64,000 nt of DNA from an uncultured bacterium (GTDB lineage Bacteria; Verrucomicrobiota; Kiritimatiellia; CAIKKV01; CAIJXV01), in the NCBI GenBank assembly GCA_903824675.1, contig CAIJXV010000083.1, positions 1 through 64,000 of the forward strand, in the 5' to 3' direction. Each line of letters opens with the position of its first letter. The stretch's first letter is position 1. A program made the position numbers and the translations under genes. Under the pieces are notes generated by a model. The model ran no database searches. It was not told the DNA's origin and saw nothing but the letters and a program-made list of their open reading frames with translations. Positions 8,624 through 16,833 of this stretch are shown here, in pieces.

Positions 8624-9583
8624 ATGAAAAGTCGACTATTAATGACGGTGTTGGCGCTGGGTTTGATCGGACAGGCGGGGCTACAGGCGGCGAACGATGT
8701 GCCTGCTGCCGGACGGAAAGTGGTTCCGGCCGCGATATTTGCGTTCGAGGAACGAGGTGCGGGTGTCAAGGATTACGGGCAGAAGGTCAGCGATATCCTG
8801 TTTGCGTCGCTGGTCGTCGATCCGAATCTGGTGTTGGTGGATCGCGCCGAGATGTCGAGGATTCTGGATGAGTTGTCGCTCAACCTGAGTGGAGCCGTTA
8901 CCCCGAGCCAGGCGGTGAAAGTGGGTCAACTTACGGGCGCGCGGGTCCTGGTGGCGGGCTCCGTCATTGAAGCGGACCAGGCGATCTACCTGGTGGCAAA
9001 GATTATTGGAACGGAAACCGGTCGGGTATTGGGTCAGTCCGTAAAAGGCAAGATGGGCGATGAAATAGGACCGCTGGCAGAAGAGTTGGCCAAGAAGATT
9101 GCTGCGACTTTGGAGGAGCAGAGTGGCGTCCTGGTGGCGGCGGAGGTGAAACCGGAAGCCCGCCTCGCCACGTTGAAAACGGAATTAGGCGACGCCAAGC
9201 GCCCGGTGGTTATGATTCGGGTCGTCGAGCGGCATGTCGGGGGGGCGGCGATTGATCCGGCGGCACAGACGGAACTGGCCCTGATTTGCCGGGAAGCGGG
9301 GTTTGAGGTTTTGGATGCGCAAACAAAGAACTCCCAGAAGGCAGACGTGATCCTCGAAGGGGAAGGTTTCAGTGAACTGGCCTTGCAGCGGGGGAATTTG
9401 GTGAGTGTGAAGGCGCGGTTGGAAATCAAGGCCGTGGATCGTGCGACGGATAAGGTTCTTGCGGTGGATCGGCAGACCGTGGTCATGGTCGACCTGAGCG
9501 AGCAGATTGCCGGCAAGGCGGCGTTACAGGAAGCGGCGGCGGCCATTGCGATGAGACTGTTGCCCAAGATTGTTGTAAAGTAA
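8624..9583 (+). CDS. Exported CsgG-like protein
   Basis: A 319-residue protein with a signal peptide cleaved near LQA. Residues about 35-165 match the CsgG/TolB-N type fold: a strand 'AIFAFEERG', a pair 'DILFASLVVDPNLVLVDR', the helix with 'RILDEL' and then 'GARVLVAGSVIE'. This fold is shared by curli secretion channel CsgG, PBP activator LpoB and FlgO. The second half (about 190-315) looks like a repeat of a similar alpha/beta unit. There is no lipobox, so it is not a CsgG-type lipoprotein channel in the strict sense. It probably acts in the periplasm as an assembly or scaffolding factor. A strong hairpin terminator follows directly. Confidence 0.68.
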   Translation: MKSRLLMTVLALGLIGQAGLQAANDVPAAGRKVVPAAIFAFEERGAGVKDYGQKVSDILFASLVVDPNLVLVDRAEMSRILDELSLNLSGAVTPSQAVKVGQLTGARVLVAGSVIEADQAIYLVAKIIGTETGRVLGQSVKGKMGDEIGPLAEELAKKIAATLEEQSGVLVAAEVKPEARLATLKTELGDAKRPVVMIRVVERHVGGAAIDPAAQTELALICREAGFEVLDAQTKNSQKADVILEGEGFSELALQRGNLVSVKARLEIKAVDRATDKVLAVDRQTVVMVDLSEQIAGKAALQEAAAAIAMRLLPKIVVK

Positions 9584-9600
9584 GATTAGAATGGGGAATT

Positions 9601-9625
9601 GGCGGCGGGGCTTCCCGCCGCCTTT
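9601..9625 (+). terminator. Intrinsic terminator after CsgG-like gene
   Basis: A 9-bp perfect GC stem (GGCGGCGGG / CCCGCCGCC) with a GCTT loop and a short T run, 17 bases after the stop codon at 9583. It divides the block into two transcription units, consistent with the new promoter at 9680. Confidence 0.65.
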
Positions 9626-9679
9626 CCGCTGGAAAAGCTGGAACCATCCTGAAATTCGCCTGTATTTGAGAAATCGAAT

Positions 9680-9708
9680 GGAACTTTTTCGGTTCGACAA
9701 GGGTCTAA
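9680..9708 (+). promoter_or_regulatory. ECF/sigma-E-type promoter before CsgG/TPR gene
   Basis: GGAACTT (9680-9686), a 16-base spacer, then GTCTAA (9703-9708), which matches the classical sigma-E consensus boxes in full. A GACGAC-AGC-GTCGTC dyad (9712-9726) lies just after the -10 box. The gene starts 73 bases downstream at 9782. Recognition by the sigma factor encoded at 6249 is inferred. Confidence 0.6.
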
Positions 9709-9781
9709 CCCGACGACAGCGTCGTCCTCGTCAGAAGAATCGTTAGGGCACCCGCCCGTGACCGATAATGGGAGGTATGAA

Positions 9782-12700
9782 TTGAAAAACAACGCAGGAT
9801 GGGGTGCAATATGGCGGCGTTTTGCCTGTTGGGGCATGGCCGGTCTGGTTGTCGTATCCGTCGCGATGCCCATTTCCAGCGCCGAGACCGCCCGCCCGTC
9901 GGTTGCAATTCTTCAATTTTCATGTTCAGCGACGGATTTGGCTTGGGCCGGGAAAGCACTGCCAGACCTGATCACGACTCGGTTGAGTGGCGAAGCCATC
10001 CTGCAGGTTCTCGATCGGGATTTTATCCAGAGCGTTCTGACGGAACAAGGGTTGGGCGCGAACGGATTTATGGCGCCGGGTTCTCTGGTAGTGGGCAAAC
10101 TGCGCCTGGCAGATTTCCTGGTCTTTGGGGAAGTGGCCACGGGCGCCGAAGAAGACATTCTGACCCTGCGTATTATCCGGTCGGCCACCGGCACGATCGA
10201 AAAGACGGTGACGATAAAAGGGAAACTGCCCAAGGCGATGGATGCCATGGTGGAATCGGCGGCCGTTGCGATAGCTGAAATCACTGGCGGGGTTAAACCT
10301 GCGGCGGTGAGGAATGATTTTCGCCTGGAACGAGTTCCCGAGTCCCTTGAATCCTTTTATCGGGGGATGGAATGGTGTGCCCTGCGTCGTCCCTTGCGGG
10401 CCGCGCCCCATTTTCTGGAGGCCGCCAAACGCGATCCCCAGTTTGTTCTCGCTCGGATCCGTGAGCGGCAGTGTTATGTGCGGATGGGATTGCCGCGCTT
10501 GGCGGAGGAAGCGGAACGGGCCTTGCCGGGCAAGACTATCGAATTGGCCGGGCTACCCAACTCCTCCAACCAGACCCCGGCGGTCATTCTGGTCCGAGTC
10601 TCTGCCGGTGCTGGCGTGGATCCGGCCATGGTAGCGGAAGTACGCAATGCCGTGGAACAGGCGGTGACGGCCAGTGGAATACGCCTGGCCGGACGGGACG
10701 CCGTCGTCTCTCGCACGGACGAATTGGATTTGACGTTGGGCGGCAAGTTCGAGCCGAAACAGGTACCAGCTTATCGAGCGCTGGTGGTCGCGACCCATGC
10801 GCTGGCCGTCACATTGACCCCCCGTGCCGACGGAGAGATCATGATCACGGGCGTTTTATCCGACATGTTTACCGGTCAGGCCCGGGAAACCGGGAGTGAG
10901 CAGGTGTCTGTGCCGCGACTTGTTGACGCGGCTACGAGTCAGACCAGACGTTTATGCCAGGCGACGGTTGCCACAACCGCCGCTTCGGTGCTGACCCCGG
11001 AGGAGGCCATTGGGACCAGTTGGAAAACACCCGATGACGTATTCCGGGATCAACAAGCTGTTTCTGAAGTGGATAAGGCCGGACTCTTGCTGGAGATGCT
11101 GATGCAGCGGCCATGGGACCGGGAGGTGTTTGGCCGCCTGGTTGGCGATTTGCCCTATGGTGCCCAGTGGTGGGTAGAGGCCCTGTCACAGACCGTGCTG
11201 GATCGTTTACAACCGGAGAGTTTGGAGAAGGCGCAAATGATGGTGCTCCTCTGCAGTCCCGGGTTTCGCATCCAGGCCGGAAACAAGGATATGAACAGAA
11301 GCCGCACCGGTTTCCGGGCTGACGATCGGACCATGAAACTCTTCGAGGAGATAGCCCAGCGTTATCCCGGCACCTCTGTGGCGGCCGACTGCCAATTTCG
11401 AATCGGGTGCTGGCAGCGGGATCGAGGCGAGTTCGAGGCTGCGGCGATCAGTTTTGGAAAGGCCGAAGCCGAGTATCGCCAGTTGATGGCCGACACGGAT
11501 TCCTTATGTCCAGTTCAGTTCAAGTCCAGGTTTTCGACAGAGGAACGACTCCGGTATGAGCAGTCGATACTGAAGGGCTATGTGCTCTCCTGCGCCAGTA
11601 TGCTGTATCATCAGGGGCTCACCTGGCAGGAATCCGGTAAGACGGAGGAAGCCAGTCGGGCTTTCGCGGAGGCGTGGATGCTGGCCGACGCCTACTCCAT
11701 TTCCCGAGCGGAGGTCATGCGATCTGCCGGGGTAACGAAGGCAGGGAAAACCGGGAAAACGGTTCCCGCTTCTGTTTATTTGGAATTCGATTTGCGAACG
11801 GCCATGGCCGGAGCGCAAGCGAAATTCTCAGATAGGTTTGTGGCGGGTGCGGAGGCCTATGTGCACTCGGACTTTGAAACCGCTTTCGATGCCTGGAGCG
11901 AGGTTGCTACCCAAGCGGAGCACCCGGTCCTCGTGGTTATGGCAGGCCGGAATATCCTTCTCGGAATGTCGTTTTTTTCGATGGAACGCAGACAACCGGT
12001 CGCAGAACCGTTCCTGTGCGCCCTTCCGGCCGCGCTTGAACAAGGCCGATGTTTGAGCTTGCGCGATTTCGAAAAAGCGGTGTCAGCTGCCGTGTATTTA
12101 CTCGGGGAAGACCCGAAACAGGCTGCGGGTATGAGTCAGACCTTGGCTAAGCTCGAAGGGGTCTATGCCAAGCACAGTCCTGATGACCGTCGGGGGCCGG
12201 TCACACTGGCCCGGCTCTATTTGGATTGCCGGCTATACGAGGACTGCATCCGGCTTTGTGATGAAGTCACGCGCCCGGGGCCAGCGGCTTGCCCTAATCC
12301 AAAATATTTCTGGGAAGTGATATCCCTATGCGCCAAGGCCATCCGCGCCTCGAAAGGTGTTGATGCACAATTGGCCTACCAGAAGAAATGGGCGGGAATC
12401 AAGGAGCCGGCCGATGCGCAACTCCTGGGTGATATCTTTTTTGTGGAGGCGGTAAAAGGGATTGCGGATGCCTTCAAGGCGGAGGGTCGAATCGCGGAAG
12501 CTGCTGCGCTTTATGAGAAATTGACACACGCCTACGAAAATAGCCCGGTGCCGGATAACTGGAAGGGGATCGATCCAAACTGGACCTTACCCGTGGCCAC
12601 GATGCGCTTCGGCTGCATGATGCACTGGGCGGAGTGTCTGGAAGCCATGAAGGACATCGATGGTGCTGTATTTCTCTATAAACGCGTGGCCCGCGAATGC

Positions 12701-12820
12701 GATGGGCGCGACATCCAGAGGCCGGATAGTCAAGGCCCGCTGGACAAGGTTGCCGGGAAGCGGTTGGAAGCTCTCCGTGCCCGGCAGGAACAGACGCGGA
12801 CGAGTGGGGAAAGCAAATGA
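9782..12820 (+). CDS. Large exported CsgG-like/TPR-repeat protein
   Basis: A 1012-residue protein. A signal peptide (residues about 12-35, cleaved near SSA) is followed by a CsgG/TolB-like domain (about 38-170: VAILQFSCS, DLITTRLSG, VLDRDFIQSVL, DFLVFGEVATG). A second, related domain at about 270-400 starts with VILVRVSAGAG. The remainder is helical with TPR-like spacing (for example LFEEIAQRYPGTSVAADCQF and AAALYEKLTHAYENSP), suggesting protein-protein scaffolding in the periplasm. The start is TTG 9782 because GGGAGG at 9770-9775 lies 6 bases ahead; the in-frame GTG 9758 lacks one and would extend the N-terminus. The lipoprotein gene overlaps its stop by 4 bases. Confidence 0.72.
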   Translation: MKNNAGWGAIWRRFACWGMAGLVVVSVAMPISSAETARPSVAILQFSCSATDLAWAGKALPDLITTRLSGEAILQVLDRDFIQSVLTEQGLGANGFMAPGSLVVGKLRLADFLVFGEVATGAEEDILTLRIIRSATGTIEKTVTIKGKLPKAMDAMVESAAVAIAEITGGVKPAAVRNDFRLERVPESLESFYRGMEWCALRRPLRAAPHFLEAAKRDPQFVLARIRERQCYVRMGLPRLAEEAERALPGKTIELAGLPNSSNQTPAVILVRVSAGAGVDPAMVAEVRNAVEQAVTASGIRLAGRDAVVSRTDELDLTLGGKFEPKQVPAYRALVVATHALAVTLTPRADGEIMITGVLSDMFTGQARETGSEQVSVPRLVDAATSQTRRLCQATVATTAASVLTPEEAIGTSWKTPDDVFRDQQAVSEVDKAGLLLEMLMQRPWDREVFGRLVGDLPYGAQWWVEALSQTVLDRLQPESLEKAQMMVLLCSPGFRIQAGNKDMNRSRTGFRADDRTMKLFEEIAQRYPGTSVAADCQFRIGCWQRDRGEFEAAAISFGKAEAEYRQLMADTDSLCPVQFKSRFSTEERLRYEQSILKGYVLSCASMLYHQGLTWQESGKTEEASRAFAEAWMLADAYSISRAEVMRSAGVTKAGKTGKTVPASVYLEFDLRTAMAGAQAKFSDRFVAGAEAYVHSDFETAFDAWSEVATQAEHPVLVVMAGRNILLGMSFFSMERRQPVAEPFLCALPAALEQGRCLSLRDFEKAVSAAVYLLGEDPKQAAGMSQTLAKLEGVYAKHSPDDRRGPVTLARLYLDCRLYEDCIRLCDEVTRPGPAACPNPKYFWEVISLCAKAIRASKGVDAQLAYQKKWAGIKEPADAQLLGDIFFVEAVKGIADAFKAEGRIAEAAALYEKLTHAYENSPVPDNWKGIDPNWTLPVATMRFGCMMHWAECLEAMKDIDGAVFLYKRVARECDGRDIQRPDSQGPLDKVAGKRLEALRARQEQTRTSGESK

Positions 12821-13119
12821 AAAAGGCGCGAAGTCTAAAAGATATGCCAATAGTAGTCATCTTCGTCACTCTGATATGGATCGGGCTGGGGTGCCAGCCC
12901 AAACAGGTGGATCGGCACCTCGAGCTGGTGAATCTGCAACAACTGGATTCTGGATCCTTCACCTTTGAGGAGAAGAAGGGGACGATCTGGGTAACGGTGA
13001 TAGACAAGTTCAACGATGCCCACATTCATAATTTGAACTACGCAGGGTACACCCGAGAACAAGTAACAGACATTTTGAAAAAGAAGCAGAAAGATCTTCA
13101 AGAGAAGGGATTGAAATAA
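12817..13119 (+). CDS. Small lipoprotein of unknown function
   Basis: A 100-residue protein with a basic N-terminus, a hydrophobic segment (about 11-24) and a lipobox IGLGC, placing the lipidated cysteine near residue 26. The mature part is small and hydrophilic (ends in a lysine-rich helix) and is not recognised. The start overlaps the previous stop (ATGA) and the stop shares one base with the next start (TAATG), so translation is probably coupled on both sides. It may anchor or accompany the large CsgG/TPR protein, but this rests only on gene order. Confidence 0.7.
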   Translation: MKKARSLKDMPIVVIFVTLIWIGLGCQPKQVDRHLELVNLQQLDSGSFTFEEKKGTIWVTVIDKFNDAHIHNLNYAGYTREQVTDILKKKQKDLQEKGLK

Positions 13120-13769
13120 TGAAAGTCCGTCTCACTTTAGTCGGGTGCTTGCTGATTGTACTGGCGACCTGTTTTGTGCAAGCCGGCGAAATCAACAAGG
13201 AAATCCGGACCCAGGCGGCGACGCTTTATGGAGAACAGGCGAAACGCTTGAAATCCGAGATCAGCGTGATTTACGCCTATGAAGTGTCGGAACGGGTGAA
13301 AAGATTTTGTAAGCCCTGGCAATTTTATCGCGTGGGGATTCCGGTTCCTGATGAAGGCCGAAGCTCGATGACGCCGGGCGTCCTCTACTACAAAATGGCC
13401 GCGGCGGAACAGGCTCTGCCGCTCAATACCTCACACGAAATCGCGGCCTTTTTGTCGGGAATCAAAGCCCCCCTGGCTACCGAAGAAGATGTTCGGGTGA
13501 GAATCGGCGTGTTTGTTGATCTTTTGGGAGGCGAGATTGCCACGAACATGCCGACGCGAGAAAGCCTCTTTGAACAATATAAGAATCTGAAACCGGAGGA
13601 TTGGACGCTGGTGATAAAAGAAACCGATACAGGCTGGCAGATTTATGTGCCCGTGCTAGTCGAAAAGTTTATCGAGCACTATACGGGTTATACACTCGCG
13701 CTCTCACGGGAAGGCAAAATGACTCTGATTCAACACAAAGACCTGTTTTATTACACCATGTATGAATAG
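13119..13769 (+). CDS. Exported protein of unknown function
   Basis: A 216-residue protein with a signal peptide ending near VQA^GE (residue about 22). The mature part is mixed alpha/beta with no recognised motif. It holds one cysteine (RFCKPW). The C-terminal section, with WTLVIKETDTGWQIYVPVLVE-like strands, resembles small exported beta-sandwich proteins, but this is too weak for a family call. Tight coupling to the lipoprotein gene on one side, and only 8 bases to the GTG of the next gene, show membership of the same operon. Confidence 0.65.
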   Translation: MKVRLTLVGCLLIVLATCFVQAGEINKEIRTQAATLYGEQAKRLKSEISVIYAYEVSERVKRFCKPWQFYRVGIPVPDEGRSSMTPGVLYYKMAAAEQALPLNTSHEIAAFLSGIKAPLATEEDVRVRIGVFVDLLGGEIATNMPTRESLFEQYKNLKPEDWTLVIKETDTGWQIYVPVLVEKFIEHYTGYTLALSREGKMTLIQHKDLFYYTMYE

Positions 13770-13777
13770 GAGGCCCT

Positions 13778-14752
13778 GTGAAAAAGATTATATTATTCTT
13801 GATGATGGGGGCGCTGGTTGCCGGTGCTGCGGGATCGAAAGTGATTCCCCCGCGCATGACCGTCCGGCTGTTGATCGAGGATATGCAAAAAGAGCCGATT
13901 CCGACTGAATTATGGCAGTATGCGTTCGATCCGAAAGCCCATTCAGCTCTCACCCCGCTCTCCCGCGATGAACAACTGCAGGCCTTGAAAGGGCTTCGGC
14001 GCGCGGACCTTCAGTTTGATAAAGATGAATATGCCGATGATGATAAAGGACCCCGTTTTGTGATCAAACTGGTGGCGCCCCGGACACTTGAATTTGAGAT
14101 GCAACACGTTGAACTCTCCGGTGAAATTGGTCCGCCGTGGAAATATGTGGTCATCGCCGTTCGCAAAACGGGCACCGCGGTGCCCTTGGCCAAGCCTGAC
14201 AAGAGCAGAACCGTCGGGAAGAAACCGTCAATGGCCGACTGGGTTGGGGAGTACCCTTTGGATCTCGAGCGGTCCAAGGGATTGGTGGATCACCCCAATA
14301 TCCTTAAGGACGTTCGCCTGATTATTCGACCGGACCTGAACATCGAGTGGGGTGGGGGCAAACGGAATGACCTCACGCTGGTTAAGGATTTGGACGCGAA
14401 CGGAATAGCCTTTTACTCCCGCAGTGAGGGGCTGCCGGGAAATCAGCAGTTGGTGATACTGGATCCTGCTGGTTATATTGAAATCAATGATTATTTTTTT
14501 AAAGTCAAGCCCCCCTTCACGCCGCCTGAGCCGGTGACGGGTGATGAAGCCGCCGTGGCGTTGGCCCGCGTCTGGCTGAAGGCCCAGTCGCAGGCGGATC
14601 AGTACATCCTCAATGATCCGAAAGCTAGCCAGACGACGAACGAGTGGCGCGTGTATTTTCGGCATGTGAATTGGCAGAACCAAAAACCGAGTACCGGCTT
14701 GGTTATCGTGGATAAGATTTCCGGCAAAGCTCGGTGGGGTGTCCAGGAGTGA
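13778..14752 (+). CDS. Exported protein of unknown function
   Basis: A 324-residue protein that begins with GTG, preceded by AGGAGG at 13768-13773. A short signal peptide (residues about 3-18) ends near AGA. The mature protein is hydrophilic with a predicted beta-rich centre (about 170-230). Its C-terminal part (about 255-324) contains 'VALARVWLKAQSQ' and a closing 'STGLVIVDKISGKARWG', reminiscent of exported repeat or PepSY-like modules. No catalytic motif was seen. It is part of the same operon as the preceding genes, with the beta-helix protein starting 44 bases later. Confidence 0.65.
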   Translation: MKKIILFLMMGALVAGAAGSKVIPPRMTVRLLIEDMQKEPIPTELWQYAFDPKAHSALTPLSRDEQLQALKGLRRADLQFDKDEYADDDKGPRFVIKLVAPRTLEFEMQHVELSGEIGPPWKYVVIAVRKTGTAVPLAKPDKSRTVGKKPSMADWVGEYPLDLERSKGLVDHPNILKDVRLIIRPDLNIEWGGGKRNDLTLVKDLDANGIAFYSRSEGLPGNQQLVILDPAGYIEINDYFFKVKPPFTPPEPVTGDEAAVALARVWLKAQSQADQYILNDPKASQTTNEWRVYFRHVNWQNQKPSTGLVIVDKISGKARWGVQE

Positions 14753-14796
14753 TCTAGGGGCGGGACTGTGGCGGAAACAAATGGAGCAAACGAAAC

Positions 14797-16011
14797 ATGA
14801 ATACGAGGTGCCGGACCACATGTCTGGTGGCTTGCCTGGGGGTGAGCCTGATTGCGAACTGCGCCCGGGCGGCGGAAGGATTTGAGGCCTATGTGGACCC
14901 GATTCGGGGCAATGACAACAATTCGGGAACCAAGTCATCCCCGCTGAAAACGGTCAGCGCGGCAATCGAAAAAGTGCCTGAATTGGTCGCGGCCGCGATC
15001 TCTGTTCACCTCGCACCGGGGGTCTATAAGACCACTGGCGCCAAGGGCATGCCCGCCAGTCTGTTGATCCTGGATCGTAAAATGCGGAGGGAAGGGGATA
15101 ATCGAATCGATATTTCAGTCCATATCATTGGCGAAGGCAGGAATTTCGAGGGGGCAGCCAAACCGGGCGAGGTCATTCTGGACTGGGGAACCGGCTTGCA
15201 AATTCAGGTTGATAACGGGATTTGGAACCTTGAGAACGTTCAGATCGGAAACCGTTCCTACAAGGGAACCCAGCAGGGAATCATCGTTTCGGGCTCCAGC
15301 AGTCTGGTCCATTTGCGAAATGTTCGAATCCGGACGACGAGTCTGTCCGGGTGTGGCATAGGCGCCATACGGGGGGGCGAGGTGCAGTTGCACGGCCGCA
15401 TTGAGTTGAATGAGGATTTGCATGACCAAGCACCGGAGAATTCTTTCTGTGGGATCAGCGCTTCTTATAATGGCACTGTCCGATGGAACGATTCATCCGG
15501 AGTACTGTCCATGGGGAATGGGTCCCTGAGCGCGGGCTATTTTGGAGTGATCGAATTGGGCTGCAAAACGGCACGGATCACCTCCTGGGGTCGGCAGTCG
15601 AACAATCTGGCCATCAATGATTCCGGACGGATTGATTTGCACGGGACCGAGACGACCCTCTGTTCGAAGCACAAGGAGAATACGCTCATTGGATTGGAGG
15701 ACGACGGGCATATTCTGGCGGAAGGCGCGAAGATCATTCTCGAGACGGAGCCGGACTTTCCCGGCTATATTGTTCTTCAGAAAGCCAGTACACTCTATGT
15801 TGGAACCTTTATCATCCATGGGAATAGCGGCGTGAACTTTTCGGCTTCGAGTGGATCCAGTTTGATGGGCGCCGTTGAGGGGAAGGTGGGGCAGGTGGGG
15901 GCCGAGACGGGATCGTATATCGCCTTGTGGTGTTCACAAAAACCAGAGAGCATCAATGAGTCAAAGCATGGGATGGTTGATATTCAGGTTGCGCCTGCGG
16001 TGGGTCGATAA
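14797..16011 (+). CDS. Exported right-handed beta-helix protein
   Basis: A 404-residue protein with a signal peptide cleaved near ARA. The start of the mature part, AYVDPIRGNDNNSGTKSSP with LKTVSAAIE behind it, is the classic N-cap of pectin-lyase-fold exported proteins (DUF1565-type). The following 320 residues show repeating short strands rich in G, N and S, as in parallel beta-helices. No lyase active-site pattern can be identified, so it could be an adhesin or structural protein as easily as an enzyme. Placed last among the intact genes of the ECF-headed block. Confidence 0.75.
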   Translation: MNTRCRTTCLVACLGVSLIANCARAAEGFEAYVDPIRGNDNNSGTKSSPLKTVSAAIEKVPELVAAAISVHLAPGVYKTTGAKGMPASLLILDRKMRREGDNRIDISVHIIGEGRNFEGAAKPGEVILDWGTGLQIQVDNGIWNLENVQIGNRSYKGTQQGIIVSGSSSLVHLRNVRIRTTSLSGCGIGAIRGGEVQLHGRIELNEDLHDQAPENSFCGISASYNGTVRWNDSSGVLSMGNGSLSAGYFGVIELGCKTARITSWGRQSNNLAINDSGRIDLHGTETTLCSKHKENTLIGLEDDGHILAEGAKIILETEPDFPGYIVLQKASTLYVGTFIIHGNSGVNFSASSGSSLMGAVEGKVGQVGAETGSYIALWCSQKPESINESKHGMVDIQVAPAVGR

Positions 16012-16089
16012 CCCGTGAAGATACCTTCTTCGGGTATTCAAAGCGCCCAAAGACGCTGGAAATGGGGATAGACAAAAAAAGAGAGTAAC

Positions 16090-16617
16090 GTGAGCGAGTG
16101 CATGAGTTGGGGCGGATTAGCCATCGGGTCTCTGGTCGTTGCGGTTTCGTGTGCCCTGTCGGTCCAGGCCAGAGAGGGTCAACGCCAGGAGCGTCAGCGT
16201 CCGGCTTGCCAAATCGAACAGTTTCGGTTCGTTGGGAACCATGCGGATTGCGTTGGTCCGGGGAGACAGGAATCGCCGAACGGGGTTCCCGATGGGCACC
16301 TCCAACTCACGTTATCTGCGCCAACGGGTGTGGCAATCTAGTCGATCATGATCACATTGGCCAGTGGCGGGCGCTGGTCCTGGCCCGACCCGAGCAGTTG
16401 GGCAATCGGGTTTTACACCGAAGGGCAGAAAATCGCCTCTGATGCAGAGGGGATGATCGTGTAGTTCGAGGGAGAAAAACTACTCAACTTGTATATTGAG
16501 CCGATTCCCAGCCGTTTCTTCGGCACCGGCGATGAGTTCTAGATCGTCGTCCGGTTGGCAGACGATTCTATGTTGGTGTCGCACTGCCAAGTGCTCTGGA
16601 AAAACCTTGCCCCATGA
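16090..16617 (+). pseudogene. Decayed exported protein gene with three in-frame TAG codons
   Basis: Frame 1 from the GTG at 16090 stays coherent to a TGA at 16615-16617 except for TAG at 16339, 16462 and 16540. The reading begins with a signal peptide (ending SVQA). It continues with NGVPDGHLQLTLSAP, WAIGFYTEG, LLNLYIEP and FFGTGDEF, which reads like one continuous beta-domain. No frameshift is needed. TAG is used as a normal stop elsewhere in the window (for example at 8617, 29541 and 48534), so decay is more likely than recoding. The undamaged length would be about 175 residues. The function is unknown. Confidence 0.55.
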
Positions 16618-16833
16618 CGGGTGAGGGCGCGCATGCTCCGCGCCACGGACGGCAACATTTCGTCCCTCCCGCCGATACACGCAACAGAAAAATGAAGCCA
16701 AAGAACGGGTCGTCTTTTGGAGGGGAAAAAGGGCACAATGCTGTTTCCCCGAATTCTTGTTGTAACCGCATTCTGTGAACGTCTTTGATCCGGATGAAGC
16801 GCCGCCCGTCCCGCCCGTTGGATTTCCCTCAAG
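16618..16833. other. Non-coding stretch after decayed gene
   Basis: No gene or clear signal was recognised between the decayed exported gene and the convergent nucleotidyltransferase gene. Confidence 0.4.

Noticed and set aside
16090-16617. Genome-wide TAG recoding
   Set aside because: Ordinary genes such as dnaK's upstream dehydrogenase (48534), the histidine kinase (32580) and the 349-residue exported protein (8617) end in TAG.
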